A stretch of DNA of 6,744 bases, from assembly GCA_017551645.1 (NCBI GenBank), contig JAFZLE010000330.1, positions 1 through 6,744 on the forward strand, read 5' to 3'. Source of the stretch: Clostridia bacterium. GTDB lineage: Bacteria > Bacillota > Clostridia > Christensenellales > Aristaeellaceae. The translations under genes and the position numbers were made by a program. Positions 1 through 5,205 of this stretch are shown piece after piece. The notes below the pieces were generated by a model that worked only from the letters and a program-made list of their open reading frames with translations, made no database searches and was not told the origin of the DNA. Numbering within the stretch: position 1 is the first letter of the stretch; every line of letters begins with the position of its first letter.

Positions 1-540
1 GAAAGACTTATACTGTGCCGTGAGCTCGGTGCGCTGTACGTATACAGAAGGGACGAGAACGGGCTCATACTGATATCGGCGTTTGAACGCGCCGAAGGCG
101 AGCTCACGGGCGAATACTATATCGTAAGAGCCGAGGGCGAGACAGAGATATACGATTCCTACGGCACGCTGATGATGAACTGTGAGGGGGAAGGACTCAT
201 TTATCCGGGGCTGCCTTCCCAGCTGGTTTTCCGCGCGGAGGAAGGCTATCGCGCGGTTGATATCGAAACGATGGAGGCATCTAAGACCTACGGCGCCATA
301 AGGGCGAACGAAGAATACGGTGCATACCTGTGCGGGGACCTGAATGACGGCGCGATGCGATACGGGCTCATGGACGAAAGCTTCAGAGAGATCCTTCCCG
401 TTGTATATGATTCCGTCTCGGTCAATAAAGACGGCATCGCGGCGGCGCTGAAGGCGGATGGGCTCGAAGTGTATGCCCTTGCGGGAGATCATGCACCAGT
501 TTTGCTTACGACGATAAACAAGACGGATACAGAAGAATGA
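1..540 (+). CDS. WG-repeat-like protein, C-terminal part (5' end outside window)
   Basis: The frame is open from the first base to a TGA at 538-540, giving 179 residues with no visible start; an internal ATG at 172 is not needed. The clearest family signal is at about residues 119-160, where a YGLMD segment is followed by ILPVVYDSV and then DGIAAALKADG. This matches the WG (KWG) repeat pattern of a short 'wG.id..g..i.p..Yd.v' strand followed by 'dG.a.v...g', with the usual Trp replaced by Tyr. Earlier stretches (residues 1-118) are rich in short beta-strand patterns and may be more degenerate copies. WG-repeat proteins are usually predicted beta-repeat proteins, often secreted or surface-associated and of unknown function; no signal peptide can be judged here. 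It converges on the minus-strand operon across a hairpin. WG-like assignment is moderately sure; function is unknown. Confidence 0.65.
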   Translation, partial: ERLILCRELGALYVYRRDENGLILISAFERAEGELTGEYYIVRAEGETEIYDSYGTLMMNCEGEGLIYPGLPSQLVFRAEEGYRAVDIETMEASKTYGAIRANEEYGAYLCGDLNDGAMRYGLMDESFREILPVVYDSVSVNKDGIAAALKADGLEVYALAGDHAPVLLTTINKTDTEE

Positions 541-549
541 AGGATTTGG

Positions 550-594
550 AAAAAAGCATACGATTGCGGCGCGCGGAATCATCCGCGCGCCGCA
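550..594. terminator. Bidirectional hairpin terminator between convergent genes
   Basis: A perfect 13-bp stem (TGCGGCGCGCGGA at 565-577 and its exact complement at 582-594) closes a 4-nt ATCA loop. It begins 25 nt after the stop of the plus-strand gene and lies 16 nt beyond the stop of the minus-strand operon. On the minus strand a run of six U follows (A550-A555 on the plus strand), but about 9 nt away from the stem. On the plus strand no U-tract follows. The hairpin most likely ends or protects transcripts from both sides, although neither side is a textbook intrinsic terminator. Confidence 0.75.
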
Positions 595-609
595 GCTCAT
601 ATACGGGAG

Positions 610-2130
610 TTATTCTGCCTTGTATTCGTATTCTCCCGCGTTCACGCGTACGGTCTTGCCTTTTGAGTTTATGAATATCGCGTCCACGGAGAATTTGGTG
701 ATGTCGCTGCCCAGTTCGAACAGAGCTTCGGTGCCAAACTGGCTTATGAGCTTGAAGCCTCCGTGGTTATAGTAGACTGCGAGTTCTATGCGCTCATATG
801 TGAGCCCCTTGGGCACTTTGCTGACCCTTACCGCGTATTTGCCGGAGAAGAACTTGACTTCGACTCTGGGAGAGTCGGAGGCGGTGTAGGACAGCGTATC
901 CGAGGGAGTCAGCACTTTGATCTGGGGTATCCCGTCGGCAGCGGACGCGTCTGCGGGCTGAGAGGGAGCGGGCGTGTTTTCCACAAACGCGGTCTGGCTG
1001 TTCTCGGAAGTTATCTCTCCGCTGAAAGAATATGTGGGGCTTATATAGCTGAGGCCTGATTTTACGTCGTCGAGCGTAAGATACCAGCCCCAGAGCACGT
1101 CTTCGGGGCTGAAGGTCATGTTGATGTTCCCCTGTGCTATCTCGCGGGAAGCGGAGAAGAGCTTGAGAGTGCCCAGAGAGGACTTGGCGCTCAGGCGATT
1201 CGCAGCAGTATCATATTCCCATACCACGCTGGCAAGCGCGTCTCCCGAGAGCGCGGCGCCTTCGGAATACATTTTTATGCCGCCGCCGTCGGAAGGATAC
1301 ACGCCCATTCCGCCTTCCACCCGCGTGCCGTTCAGAAGCGAGTGTCCCTCTATGATGTAGACTTGGTTGCCTTTTTTGAGAGAGGAAAAGCTCTCGAAGC
1401 CGCTGCCTGCCGAGTACACGTACAGCGCGGAAGACTCGGCTTTGAATTGGACTTTAAGGCCCGTTTCCGGGGAAAAACGTATAAAGTCCAGCTCAGCCTG
1501 CCCGTCTCCCACGGACAGCACTCCCTGGCCGAGGGTGATGACCAGGCCTTTGAACTCGCCGGTCCGGGAATTGGCGTACACATCGTAGGAAAGGTCGGTC
1601 GACGCGTAGAGCTCGAGCTCCGCGCCGGCAGCCAGTGAAAGCTTTTTGGTGCCGCCCTTGGGTATGGAAACGCTGTTGAACTTTATGTATGACGTTCCGT
1701 TGCCTGTAATGTCGACGCCTTCGGCGGACACGTACGAGCCGTATATGCTCACGAACCGGGTATAGCTGTAACCGCAGCGGGAGCAGGTCAGGGCATGCTT
1801 GCCCAGGTTTTCAGAGCTTGCCTGGGTGATGGCCCTGTCTATGACTTTATCGTGCAGCTCAGTTTCCGCAAAACCGCATACCCTGCACACGCGGGAATGG
1901 GAAGTGTCCGAAACCGTTTTCCACGCGTCAAAACTGTGCTGCAGCGGAGGTATGGGGGATGCTTCAGCAGCGCCGCTAACCGTGCATGCGCGTACCTGTT
2001 CGCCCGCCTGCGCGCAGGTGGGCTGCCTGGTAACGGTGTATTCGCCCCATGTATGCTGATGTGTCTCTTCCGCGAAAGCAGACGCCGCCAGGAGCAACAG
2101 CGCCAGCAGCAATACGGTGATCTTTTTCAT
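610..2130 (-). CDS. Secreted protein with N-terminal cysteine (CxxC) repeats, function unknown
   Basis: 506 residues. A signal peptide covers residues 1-20 (MKK start, Leu-rich core, AFA|E cleavage site), so the protein should be exported. Residues 26-125 hold about three degenerate repeats of the 'HTWGEY...PTC...AGE...R.C..CG...' type common in secreted Firmicutes proteins. Unit 1 (26-64) keeps C39 and C49 but has Ser52 where the second Cys of CxxC is expected. Unit 2 has C82/C85 and unit 3 has C116/C119. Residues 126-384 look beta-rich and are not recognised. A Pro/Ala/Ser linker (385-400) leads to a C-terminal beta-rich domain (401-506). No LPXTG motif, transmembrane helix or SLH repeat is visible, so it may be released. 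It is the last gene of the operon: AAGGAGG (2142-2136) lies 5 nt before the ATG and touches the stop codon of the oxidoreductase gene, implying coupled translation. The repeats could bind metal or be disulfide-linked; no catalytic motif was recognised. Confidence 0.85.
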   Translation of the reverse strand: MKKITVLLLALLLLAASAFAEETHQHTWGEYTVTRQPTCAQAGEQVRACTVSGAAEASPIPPLQHSFDAWKTVSDTSHSRVCRVCGFAETELHDKVIDRAITQASSENLGKHALTCSRCGYSYTRFVSIYGSYVSAEGVDITGNGTSYIKFNSVSIPKGGTKKLSLAAGAELELYASTDLSYDVYANSRTGEFKGLVITLGQGVLSVGDGQAELDFIRFSPETGLKVQFKAESSALYVYSAGSGFESFSSLKKGNQVYIIEGHSLLNGTRVEGGMGVYPSDGGGIKMYSEGAALSGDALASVVWEYDTAANRLSAKSSLGTLKLFSASREIAQGNINMTFSPEDVLWGWYLTLDDVKSGLSYISPTYSFSGEITSENSQTAFVENTPAPSQPADASAADGIPQIKVLTPSDTLSYTASDSPRVEVKFFSGKYAVRVSKVPKGLTYERIELAVYYNHGGFKLISQFGTEALFELGSDITKFSVDAIFINSKGKTVRVNAGEYEYKAE

Positions 2131-2141
2131 CGTTTCCTCCT

Positions 2142-3167
2142 TCAGGGAGTGGTCAGTTTATACCACTCGCCCGTCAGACTTGATTCGTATATGCCTTTCA
2201 CCAGCTCCAGAGCCGGGTAGGCGGAGCGGGCGTCGATCTCAAACTGTTTTCCTCCAAGAACGGCTCTGTAGATCTTGTCTATCTCTACTTTATGGCTGGT
2301 CCCCCAATAGCTTTTGCCGTCTACCGTTTTGCCGCCGTCGTCGCGGAGCACGAGCTCGGGGACGCCGTCAACGATACGGAACAGCTTGTCGGCACAGAGC
2401 TGATAAGTGGTGTTCTCAAACACCATTTCCAGCAGTATGGGCGCGTCGGTCACATAGTTTGTGGAGGCGAATATGACGCCTTTCGCGCCGCATGAGTATT
2501 CGAATACCGCATGGGCGTTGTCTTCCACCTCTATGGTGCCGGCCAGCAGATCGGTCGATATGTGGCCTTTGACTTTCGCTATCGGGCCGCCGAGATAGGA
2601 CAGGAGGTCCAGAGTGTGTATGCTCTGGTTTATCAGGGCGCCGCCGCCCTCGGTCTTCCAAGATCCGCGCCAGGGGCTGTCTGTGTAGTACTTGGGCGGC
2701 CTGGACCAGCATATCACCGCGCGCGCTCCGATCAGCTTGCCGCAGGAGCCGCTGTCTATTATCCTTTTGAGCTCGCATGTGGAGGCGTTGTACCTGTTCT
2801 GGAATATGACACTAAGCGTGGTGCCTGCCTTGTCGGCAGCTTCTATAAGGCGCCTGGCGTCTCCCAGTTCCGAAGCCATGGGCTTTTCGAGTATCACGTG
2901 CTTGGCGGCGTCAAGCGCGTCTATTGCCATCTGCGCATGGAGAAAATGGGGCGTCAGGATATGCACGAGTTCCACATCGGGGTCGGCAAGCAGCTGACGG
3001 TAGTCGGTGTAGCGTTTTACATCGGTGTCTTTTATGACGTCCATGGCGCCGGGATCTGTGTCGCATACAGCCGTCAGTTTTGCCTGGGGAAGTTCGCCGA
3101 TCGCGTAAAGATGCGCCCGGGACACGCTGCCCAGACCGATCATTCCAACTTTTATCTGCCTAATCAT
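2142..3167 (-). CDS. Gfo/Idh/MocA-family NAD(P)-dependent oxidoreductase
   Basis: 341 residues, the usual family length. The N-terminal Rossmann fold shows the dinucleotide motif GLGSVS (11-16) after a beta strand, an acidic Asp36 at the end of strand 2, and the family EKP motif at 94-96, whose Lys95 is the expected catalytic lysine. The C-terminal alpha/beta domain starts around residue 125 and contains GGGALINQSIHTLDL (174-188). His184 matches the conserved catalytic histidine, and Asn180 sits where inositol dehydrogenases have Asp, a variation seen in many family members. Such enzymes oxidise or reduce hydroxyl groups of sugars, sugar acids, inositols or nucleotide sugars in the cytoplasm; the substrate here cannot be told. 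The start overlaps the end of the methyltransferase gene by 8 nt, with an AAGG SD inside that gene, so the two are translationally linked. It is followed after 11 nt by the secreted-protein gene. Ile codons are mostly ATA (about 18 of 26), unlike the genes right of 4026. Confidence 0.93.
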   Translation of the reverse strand: MIRQIKVGMIGLGSVSRAHLYAIGELPQAKLTAVCDTDPGAMDVIKDTDVKRYTDYRQLLADPDVELVHILTPHFLHAQMAIDALDAAKHVILEKPMASELGDARRLIEAADKAGTTLSVIFQNRYNASTCELKRIIDSGSCGKLIGARAVICWSRPPKYYTDSPWRGSWKTEGGGALINQSIHTLDLLSYLGGPIAKVKGHISTDLLAGTIEVEDNAHAVFEYSCGAKGVIFASTNYVTDAPILLEMVFENTTYQLCADKLFRIVDGVPELVLRDDGGKTVDGKSYWGTSHKVEIDKIYRAVLGGKQFEIDARSAYPALELVKGIYESSLTGEWYKLTTP

Positions 3168-3900
3168 GTTTTAAACCTTTGCGGACCTGGTTGAAAGTAT
3201 ACATGGCGATCGAAGCTGCCACGGAAAGATTGAGAGAGTCCAATTCACGGGATTGGGGGATGAGTACGCTCTGACCTTTGGCCTGGAAGCTCGCGTCCAG
3301 CCCCCTCGCTTCGTTCCCGAAGATCAGGGAATGCGTTAAAGGCGCTTTGGGCGCCACTTCATCCAGAGGCGATGCGCCGTCCAGCATGAAAGGATACAGC
3401 TGCCGTCCCGGGAAGGCGGAAGCGTAATCGTCAAAACTGTCGAATTCGCAAACACGCAGCCGGAACATGGCGCCCATGGTGGCTCTGACCACACGGGGAT
3501 TGAATACGTCCGCCGCGGGACGGATGATGGCGATATCCCTGTAATCGAATCCCAGCGCGCTCCTTAATATGGTGCCCAGATTGCCCTCGTCGGATACCTG
3601 GCACAGCACCGCGTGGGGGAGGGAAGGGTCCAGCGCCTGAAACGTTTTTTTAAAGACCAGAGCGGCAAAACAGTTGTCCTTGCCGCTTTCCCGCCTGAGC
3701 ACCCGTGACGCTTCTTCCGCGCGTATGCCCGAGTCCGCGCAGAGCTGCCTGAGTTTGGACGCGCCGTCTCCCGACGAAGCGGACGATATCAATAACCTCA
3801 GCGCCAGTTCGGGCCGCGATTCCATAAGCATGAGACTGGGGTACAGACCCAGGCAGTAGCTGTATTCGAGCTTTTTGGAATAGGGTTCGAGATTAGGCAT
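3160..3900 (-). CDS. TrmH/SpoU-family RNA 2'-O-methyltransferase
   Basis: 246 residues. The SPOUT trefoil-knot domain occupies about residues 95-240 with all three SpoU motifs. Motif 1 is DEGNLGTILRSA (104-115) with the Asn107/Arg113 pair, motif 2 is LIFGNEARGL (192-201), and motif 3 is LIPQSRELDSLNLSVAAS (213-230). The stretch DVFNPRVVRATMGAMFR (131-147) is also typical. Enzymes of this family methylate ribose 2'-OH in rRNA or tRNA using S-adenosylmethionine, acting as knotted dimers in the cytoplasm. The N-terminal 90 residues (YSKKLEYSY...GLYPSLMLM) resemble a Clostridia-type subgroup rather than the classic RlmB or TrmH N-terminus, so the target nucleotide is unknown. It is the first gene of the operon. 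The ATG is preceded by an AAGGGGG SD 5 nt upstream, and the promoter at 3925-3953 leaves a leader of only about 18 nt. Confidence 0.92.
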   Translation of the reverse strand: MPNLEPYSKKLEYSYCLGLYPSLMLMESRPELALRLLISSASSGDGASKLRQLCADSGIRAEEASRVLRRESGKDNCFAALVFKKTFQALDPSLPHAVLCQVSDEGNLGTILRSALGFDYRDIAIIRPAADVFNPRVVRATMGAMFRLRVCEFDSFDDYASAFPGRQLYPFMLDGASPLDEVAPKAPLTHSLIFGNEARGLDASFQAKGQSVLIPQSRELDSLNLSVAASIAMYTFNQVRKGLKHD

Positions 3901-3924
3901 GATTACCCCCTTTTCGACCCGGAT

Positions 3925-3953
3925 ATTATACTCTAAACTGCCCGGATTTTCAA
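3925..3953 (-). promoter_or_regulatory. Sigma-A promoter of the trmH-like/oxidoreductase/secreted-protein operon
   Basis: On the minus strand TTGAAA (3953-3948) is followed by exactly 17 nt and then a perfect TATAAT (3930-3925). Transcription should start near 3918, giving a very short leader before the ATG at 3900. The promoter sits between the upstream gene's terminator and the operon, as expected for an independent unit. No operator-like dyad was seen over it. Confidence 0.85.
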
Positions 3954-3982
3954 TACGCAGGCGTCAAGCGGTATAAAGAATT

Positions 3983-4008
3983 AAAAAAGCGGGGAATGAT
4001 CCCCGCTT
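3983..4008 (-). terminator. Intrinsic terminator of the acidic membrane-protein gene
   Basis: Read on the minus strand, a 9-bp stem (AAGCGGGGA, TCAT loop, TCCCCGCTT) runs straight into a U-run (T pairs of A3983-A3988). It starts about 17 nt after the TAA stop at 4026. This is a textbook rho-independent terminator. It separates the membrane-protein gene from the next operon, which has its own promoter 30 nt further on. Confidence 0.93.
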
Positions 4009-4025
4009 GATCGATTTGTATGGGT

Positions 4026-4907
4026 TTATCTTTCTTTCTTGGCCAGCCTGCGCTTTAAGCCCTTGACCTGCATGTTCCGGACACCCAGCCTGTCAAACGC
4101 CAGGTAGGCAACGGCGGCGATGATGATGGAGCCGGCGACCACGTAGATCCTGAAGGCAGCCTTGTCGGAGAAGGTCAGAGGATCGAAGTTGGCGATCACC
4201 TGGCCCAGCGCGAAGATGGCGTAGAACAGTATGCAGCCGATGACCATGAGCAACACGCCCCAGAAGGTCTTCTTGCCCTTGCCTTTTTTGCCGATCTTCT
4301 TGCTGATGAAGTGGAGGATGGAGGCGACGAACAGGCAGGCGGCGGCGACCAGCACCCAGGTGTTCACATAGAACTTGCCGCCCAGATTGGAGTACTCGGT
4401 ACCGTCGATCTCCACGGACAGGTCATCCAGGAAGGACAGGTTGATCTTGGCGTTGGCGGCCTTCATAAGGCCCAGCACGATATTGTTGTGGCTTTCGAGG
4501 GAATACTCGGCGTCCAGCACGGGAGTATCGTCTTCCGGGACTATGTCGCCCCAATCGTCATCGGTGCCGAGAACGGGCGGATCACCGGAAGGCTCTTCCA
4601 CGGGCGTGTCGCCGTTATCGATCTCGTCCCAGCCGCCGTTATCTTCGCCATTCGAGAAATCGTCGGTAATGCCATCGGCGGGCTCGCCGGCAGGCTGTTC
4701 GGTTTCGCCTTCGCCCTTGGCGCTGAACAGGGAACCGATCTTGAACTCGTATTCATCCAGCTTCTGGCTGATCTCGTCGGCGGTGACCAGCTGGTCGGCG
4801 TACTTGCACTTGTCGCGGAGAATGAACACGCTGCCAGCGGCGGGTACCGCGAGGGCAATGATGGTGGCTATAAGCAGGATGATTTTTACAATTCTAAGAG
4901 CCTTCAT
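4026..4907 (-). CDS. Predicted four-helix membrane protein with acidic extracytoplasmic domain, not recognised
   Basis: 293 residues from the ATG at 4907, chosen over an upstream in-frame TTG at 4922 because a GGGAGG SD lies 7 nt before the ATG and the TTG would sit upstream of that SD. Predicted helices are at about 6-30, 181-201, 214-237 and 252-272. Lys/Arg clusters (residues 2-8, the 203-213 loop KKIGKKGKGKK, and the tail 273-293) place both ends and the 203-213 loop in the cytoplasm, leaving residues 31-180 outside. Residues 65-134 hold about 25 Asp/Glu and no Lys/Arg, with Gly, Pro and Asn, so are probably disordered or cation-binding. They contain an imperfect repeat, W93..I96...DTPV and W119..I122...DTPV. 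Residues 135-180 look folded. It is monocistronic, with its own strong promoter and terminator, and is divergent from a two-component system. Ile codons are mostly ATC (19 of 26; ATA 3), suggesting good expression. No family is recognised; a sensor accessory, envelope-stress target or structural protein are all possible. Confidence 0.85.
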   Translation of the reverse strand: MKALRIVKIILLIATIIALAVPAAGSVFILRDKCKYADQLVTADEISQKLDEYEFKIGSLFSAKGEGETEQPAGEPADGITDDFSNGEDNGGWDEIDNGDTPVEEPSGDPPVLGTDDDWGDIVPEDDTPVLDAEYSLESHNNIVLGLMKAANAKINLSFLDDLSVEIDGTEYSNLGGKFYVNTWVLVAAACLFVASILHFISKKIGKKGKGKKTFWGVLLMVIGCILFYAIFALGQVIANFDPLTFSDKAAFRIYVVAGSIIIAAVAYLAFDRLGVRNMQVKGLKRRLAKKER

Positions 4908-4914
4908 GAGGAAT

Positions 4915-4920
4915 CCTCCC
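4915..4920 (-). promoter_or_regulatory. Shine-Dalgarno site that fixes the start of the membrane-protein gene
   Basis: GGGAGG on the minus strand (4920-4915) lies 7 nt before the ATG at 4907. The longer in-frame start, TTG at 4922-4920, overlaps this site and has no SD of its own, so the ATG is the likely start. Confidence 0.8.
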
Positions 4921-4926
4921 AATTAC

Positions 4927-4942
4927 GCATAATCACTTATGC
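4927..4942 (-). promoter_or_regulatory. Leader hairpin just upstream of the SD of the membrane-protein gene
   Basis: GCATAA, a 4-nt GTGA loop, and TTATGC form a perfect 6-bp stem in the transcript. It can extend by two G-U pairs and one A-U pair, and ends a few nt before the GGGAGG SD. It lies within the predicted roughly 50-nt leader (start near 4959). It could stabilise the mRNA, modulate ribosome access, or be a DNA operator; the sequence does not decide. It is AT-rich and short, so probably weak as an RNA fold. Confidence 0.4.
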
Positions 4943-4965
4943 ACATTTATTGTCTGCGTAGAGGA

Positions 4966-4994
4966 ATTATAACCCGAAAGCGCTTTTTAGTCAA
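4966..4994 (-). promoter_or_regulatory. Sigma-A promoter of the acidic membrane-protein gene
   Basis: On the minus strand TTGACT (4994-4989), a 17-nt spacer and a perfect TATAAT (4971-4966) give a near-consensus promoter with a predicted start near 4959 and a leader of about 50 nt. The DNA upstream (4995-5030) is very A/T-rich and could act as an UP element. The direct repeat at 5008-5027 would lie at about -49 to -68, a normal place for an activator. Confidence 0.87.
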
Positions 4995-5005
4995 TATATT
5001 TTGAC
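4990..5005. promoter_or_regulatory. Dyad GTCAA-N6-TTGAC overlapping the -35 box of the membrane-protein promoter
   Basis: GTCAA (4990-4994) and TTGAC (5001-5005) are exact inverted copies separated by TATATT. One arm is the -35 element itself, so a dimeric protein binding here would compete with RNA polymerase. The half-sites are short and partly follow from the -35 consensus, so this is only a candidate operator. Confidence 0.3.
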
Positions 5006-5007
5006 AA

Positions 5008-5027
5008 AAATATTTCGGAAATATTTC
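5008..5027. repeat. Direct repeat of AAATATTTC with 11-bp period, candidate response-regulator site
   Basis: AAATATTTC occurs exactly at 5008-5016 and at 5019-5027, separated by GG, so the copies are 11 bp apart and on the same face of the helix. OmpR/PhoB-family regulators typically bind tandem direct repeats with this 11-bp period, and a gene for such a regulator starts at 5206. The site lies at about -49 to -68 of the membrane-protein promoter and about -114 to -133 of the regulator's own promoter. Each unit is itself nearly palindromic and A/T-rich, so an UP element is the main alternative. Confidence 0.45.
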
Positions 5028-5105
5028 AATTTCAGCACATGAGGCGTAAAAACTACGGAAAATACTATTTTTCTGCATAATCCTTAACATTTTTTACTTT
5101 AGGGC

Positions 5106-5134
5106 TTGCGTTAAAAAGATAATAGATGTATAAT
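5106..5134 (+). promoter_or_regulatory. Candidate promoter of the response regulator-kinase operon
   Basis: A perfect TATAAT (5129-5134) is preceded by a 17-nt spacer and a weak -35, TTGCGT (5106-5111), which keeps only the TTG of the consensus. Transcription would start near 5141, giving a 65-nt leader. The weak -35 suggests dependence on an activator or modest basal output. A TTAACA at 5084-5089 just upstream resembles one half-site of a PhoP box, but no second exact copy is properly spaced. Confidence 0.65.
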
Positions 5135-5144
5135 ATCACCATAG

Positions 5145-5169
5145 GTCTGTGCATATGCAGACTGTCTGC
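5145..5169 (+). promoter_or_regulatory. GTCTG/CAGAC repeats in the leader of the response-regulator gene
   Basis: GTCTG (5145-5149), CAGAC (5158-5162) and GTCTG (5164-5168) alternate. The first two can pair as an RNA stem with an 8-nt loop. The last two form a 13-bp palindrome, GCAGAC-T-GTCTGC (5157-5169), whose one-base centre can only matter as DNA. The position, about +5 to +29 from the predicted start, suits a repressor operator or a leader fold. No known motif is recognised. Confidence 0.4.
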
Positions 5170-5205
5170 CCTGAATGACATTCTTTCCACAAGGGGGATT
5201 ATGAA

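Noticed and set aside
2511..3194. Plus-strand open frame (227 codons) antisense to the oxidoreductase gene
   Set aside because: The oxidoreductase motifs on the minus strand are unambiguous; the antisense product shows no family pattern and no SD.
4908..4922. Longer start (TTG at 4922) for the membrane-protein gene
   Set aside because: The TTG overlaps the GGGAGG SD, whereas the ATG at 4907 is correctly spaced from it.
4311..4961. Long plus-strand open frame (216 codons) antisense to the membrane-protein gene
   Set aside because: It lies almost entirely opposite a gene with a promoter, SD, terminator and coherent topology, has no SD of its own, and its composition is what the complement of the acidic, helix-coding gene would give.
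5001..5006. Plus-strand TTGACA as an additional promoter
   Set aside because: No acceptable -10 box lies 16-18 bp downstream (TTTCAA/TTCAAT), so it is better explained as part of the dyad over the minus-strand -35.
5084..5100. PhoP box (TTAACA repeats) before the regulator promoter
   Set aside because: Only one exact TTAACA is present; the next similar hexamer (TTACTT) is a poor match and spaced 10 rather than 11 bp.
5155..5178. Seven-residue leader peptide ATG...TGA (MQTVCPE) before the regulator gene
   Set aside because: There is no convincing SD and no attenuator-like terminator between it and the gene; a short frame like this occurs easily by chance.
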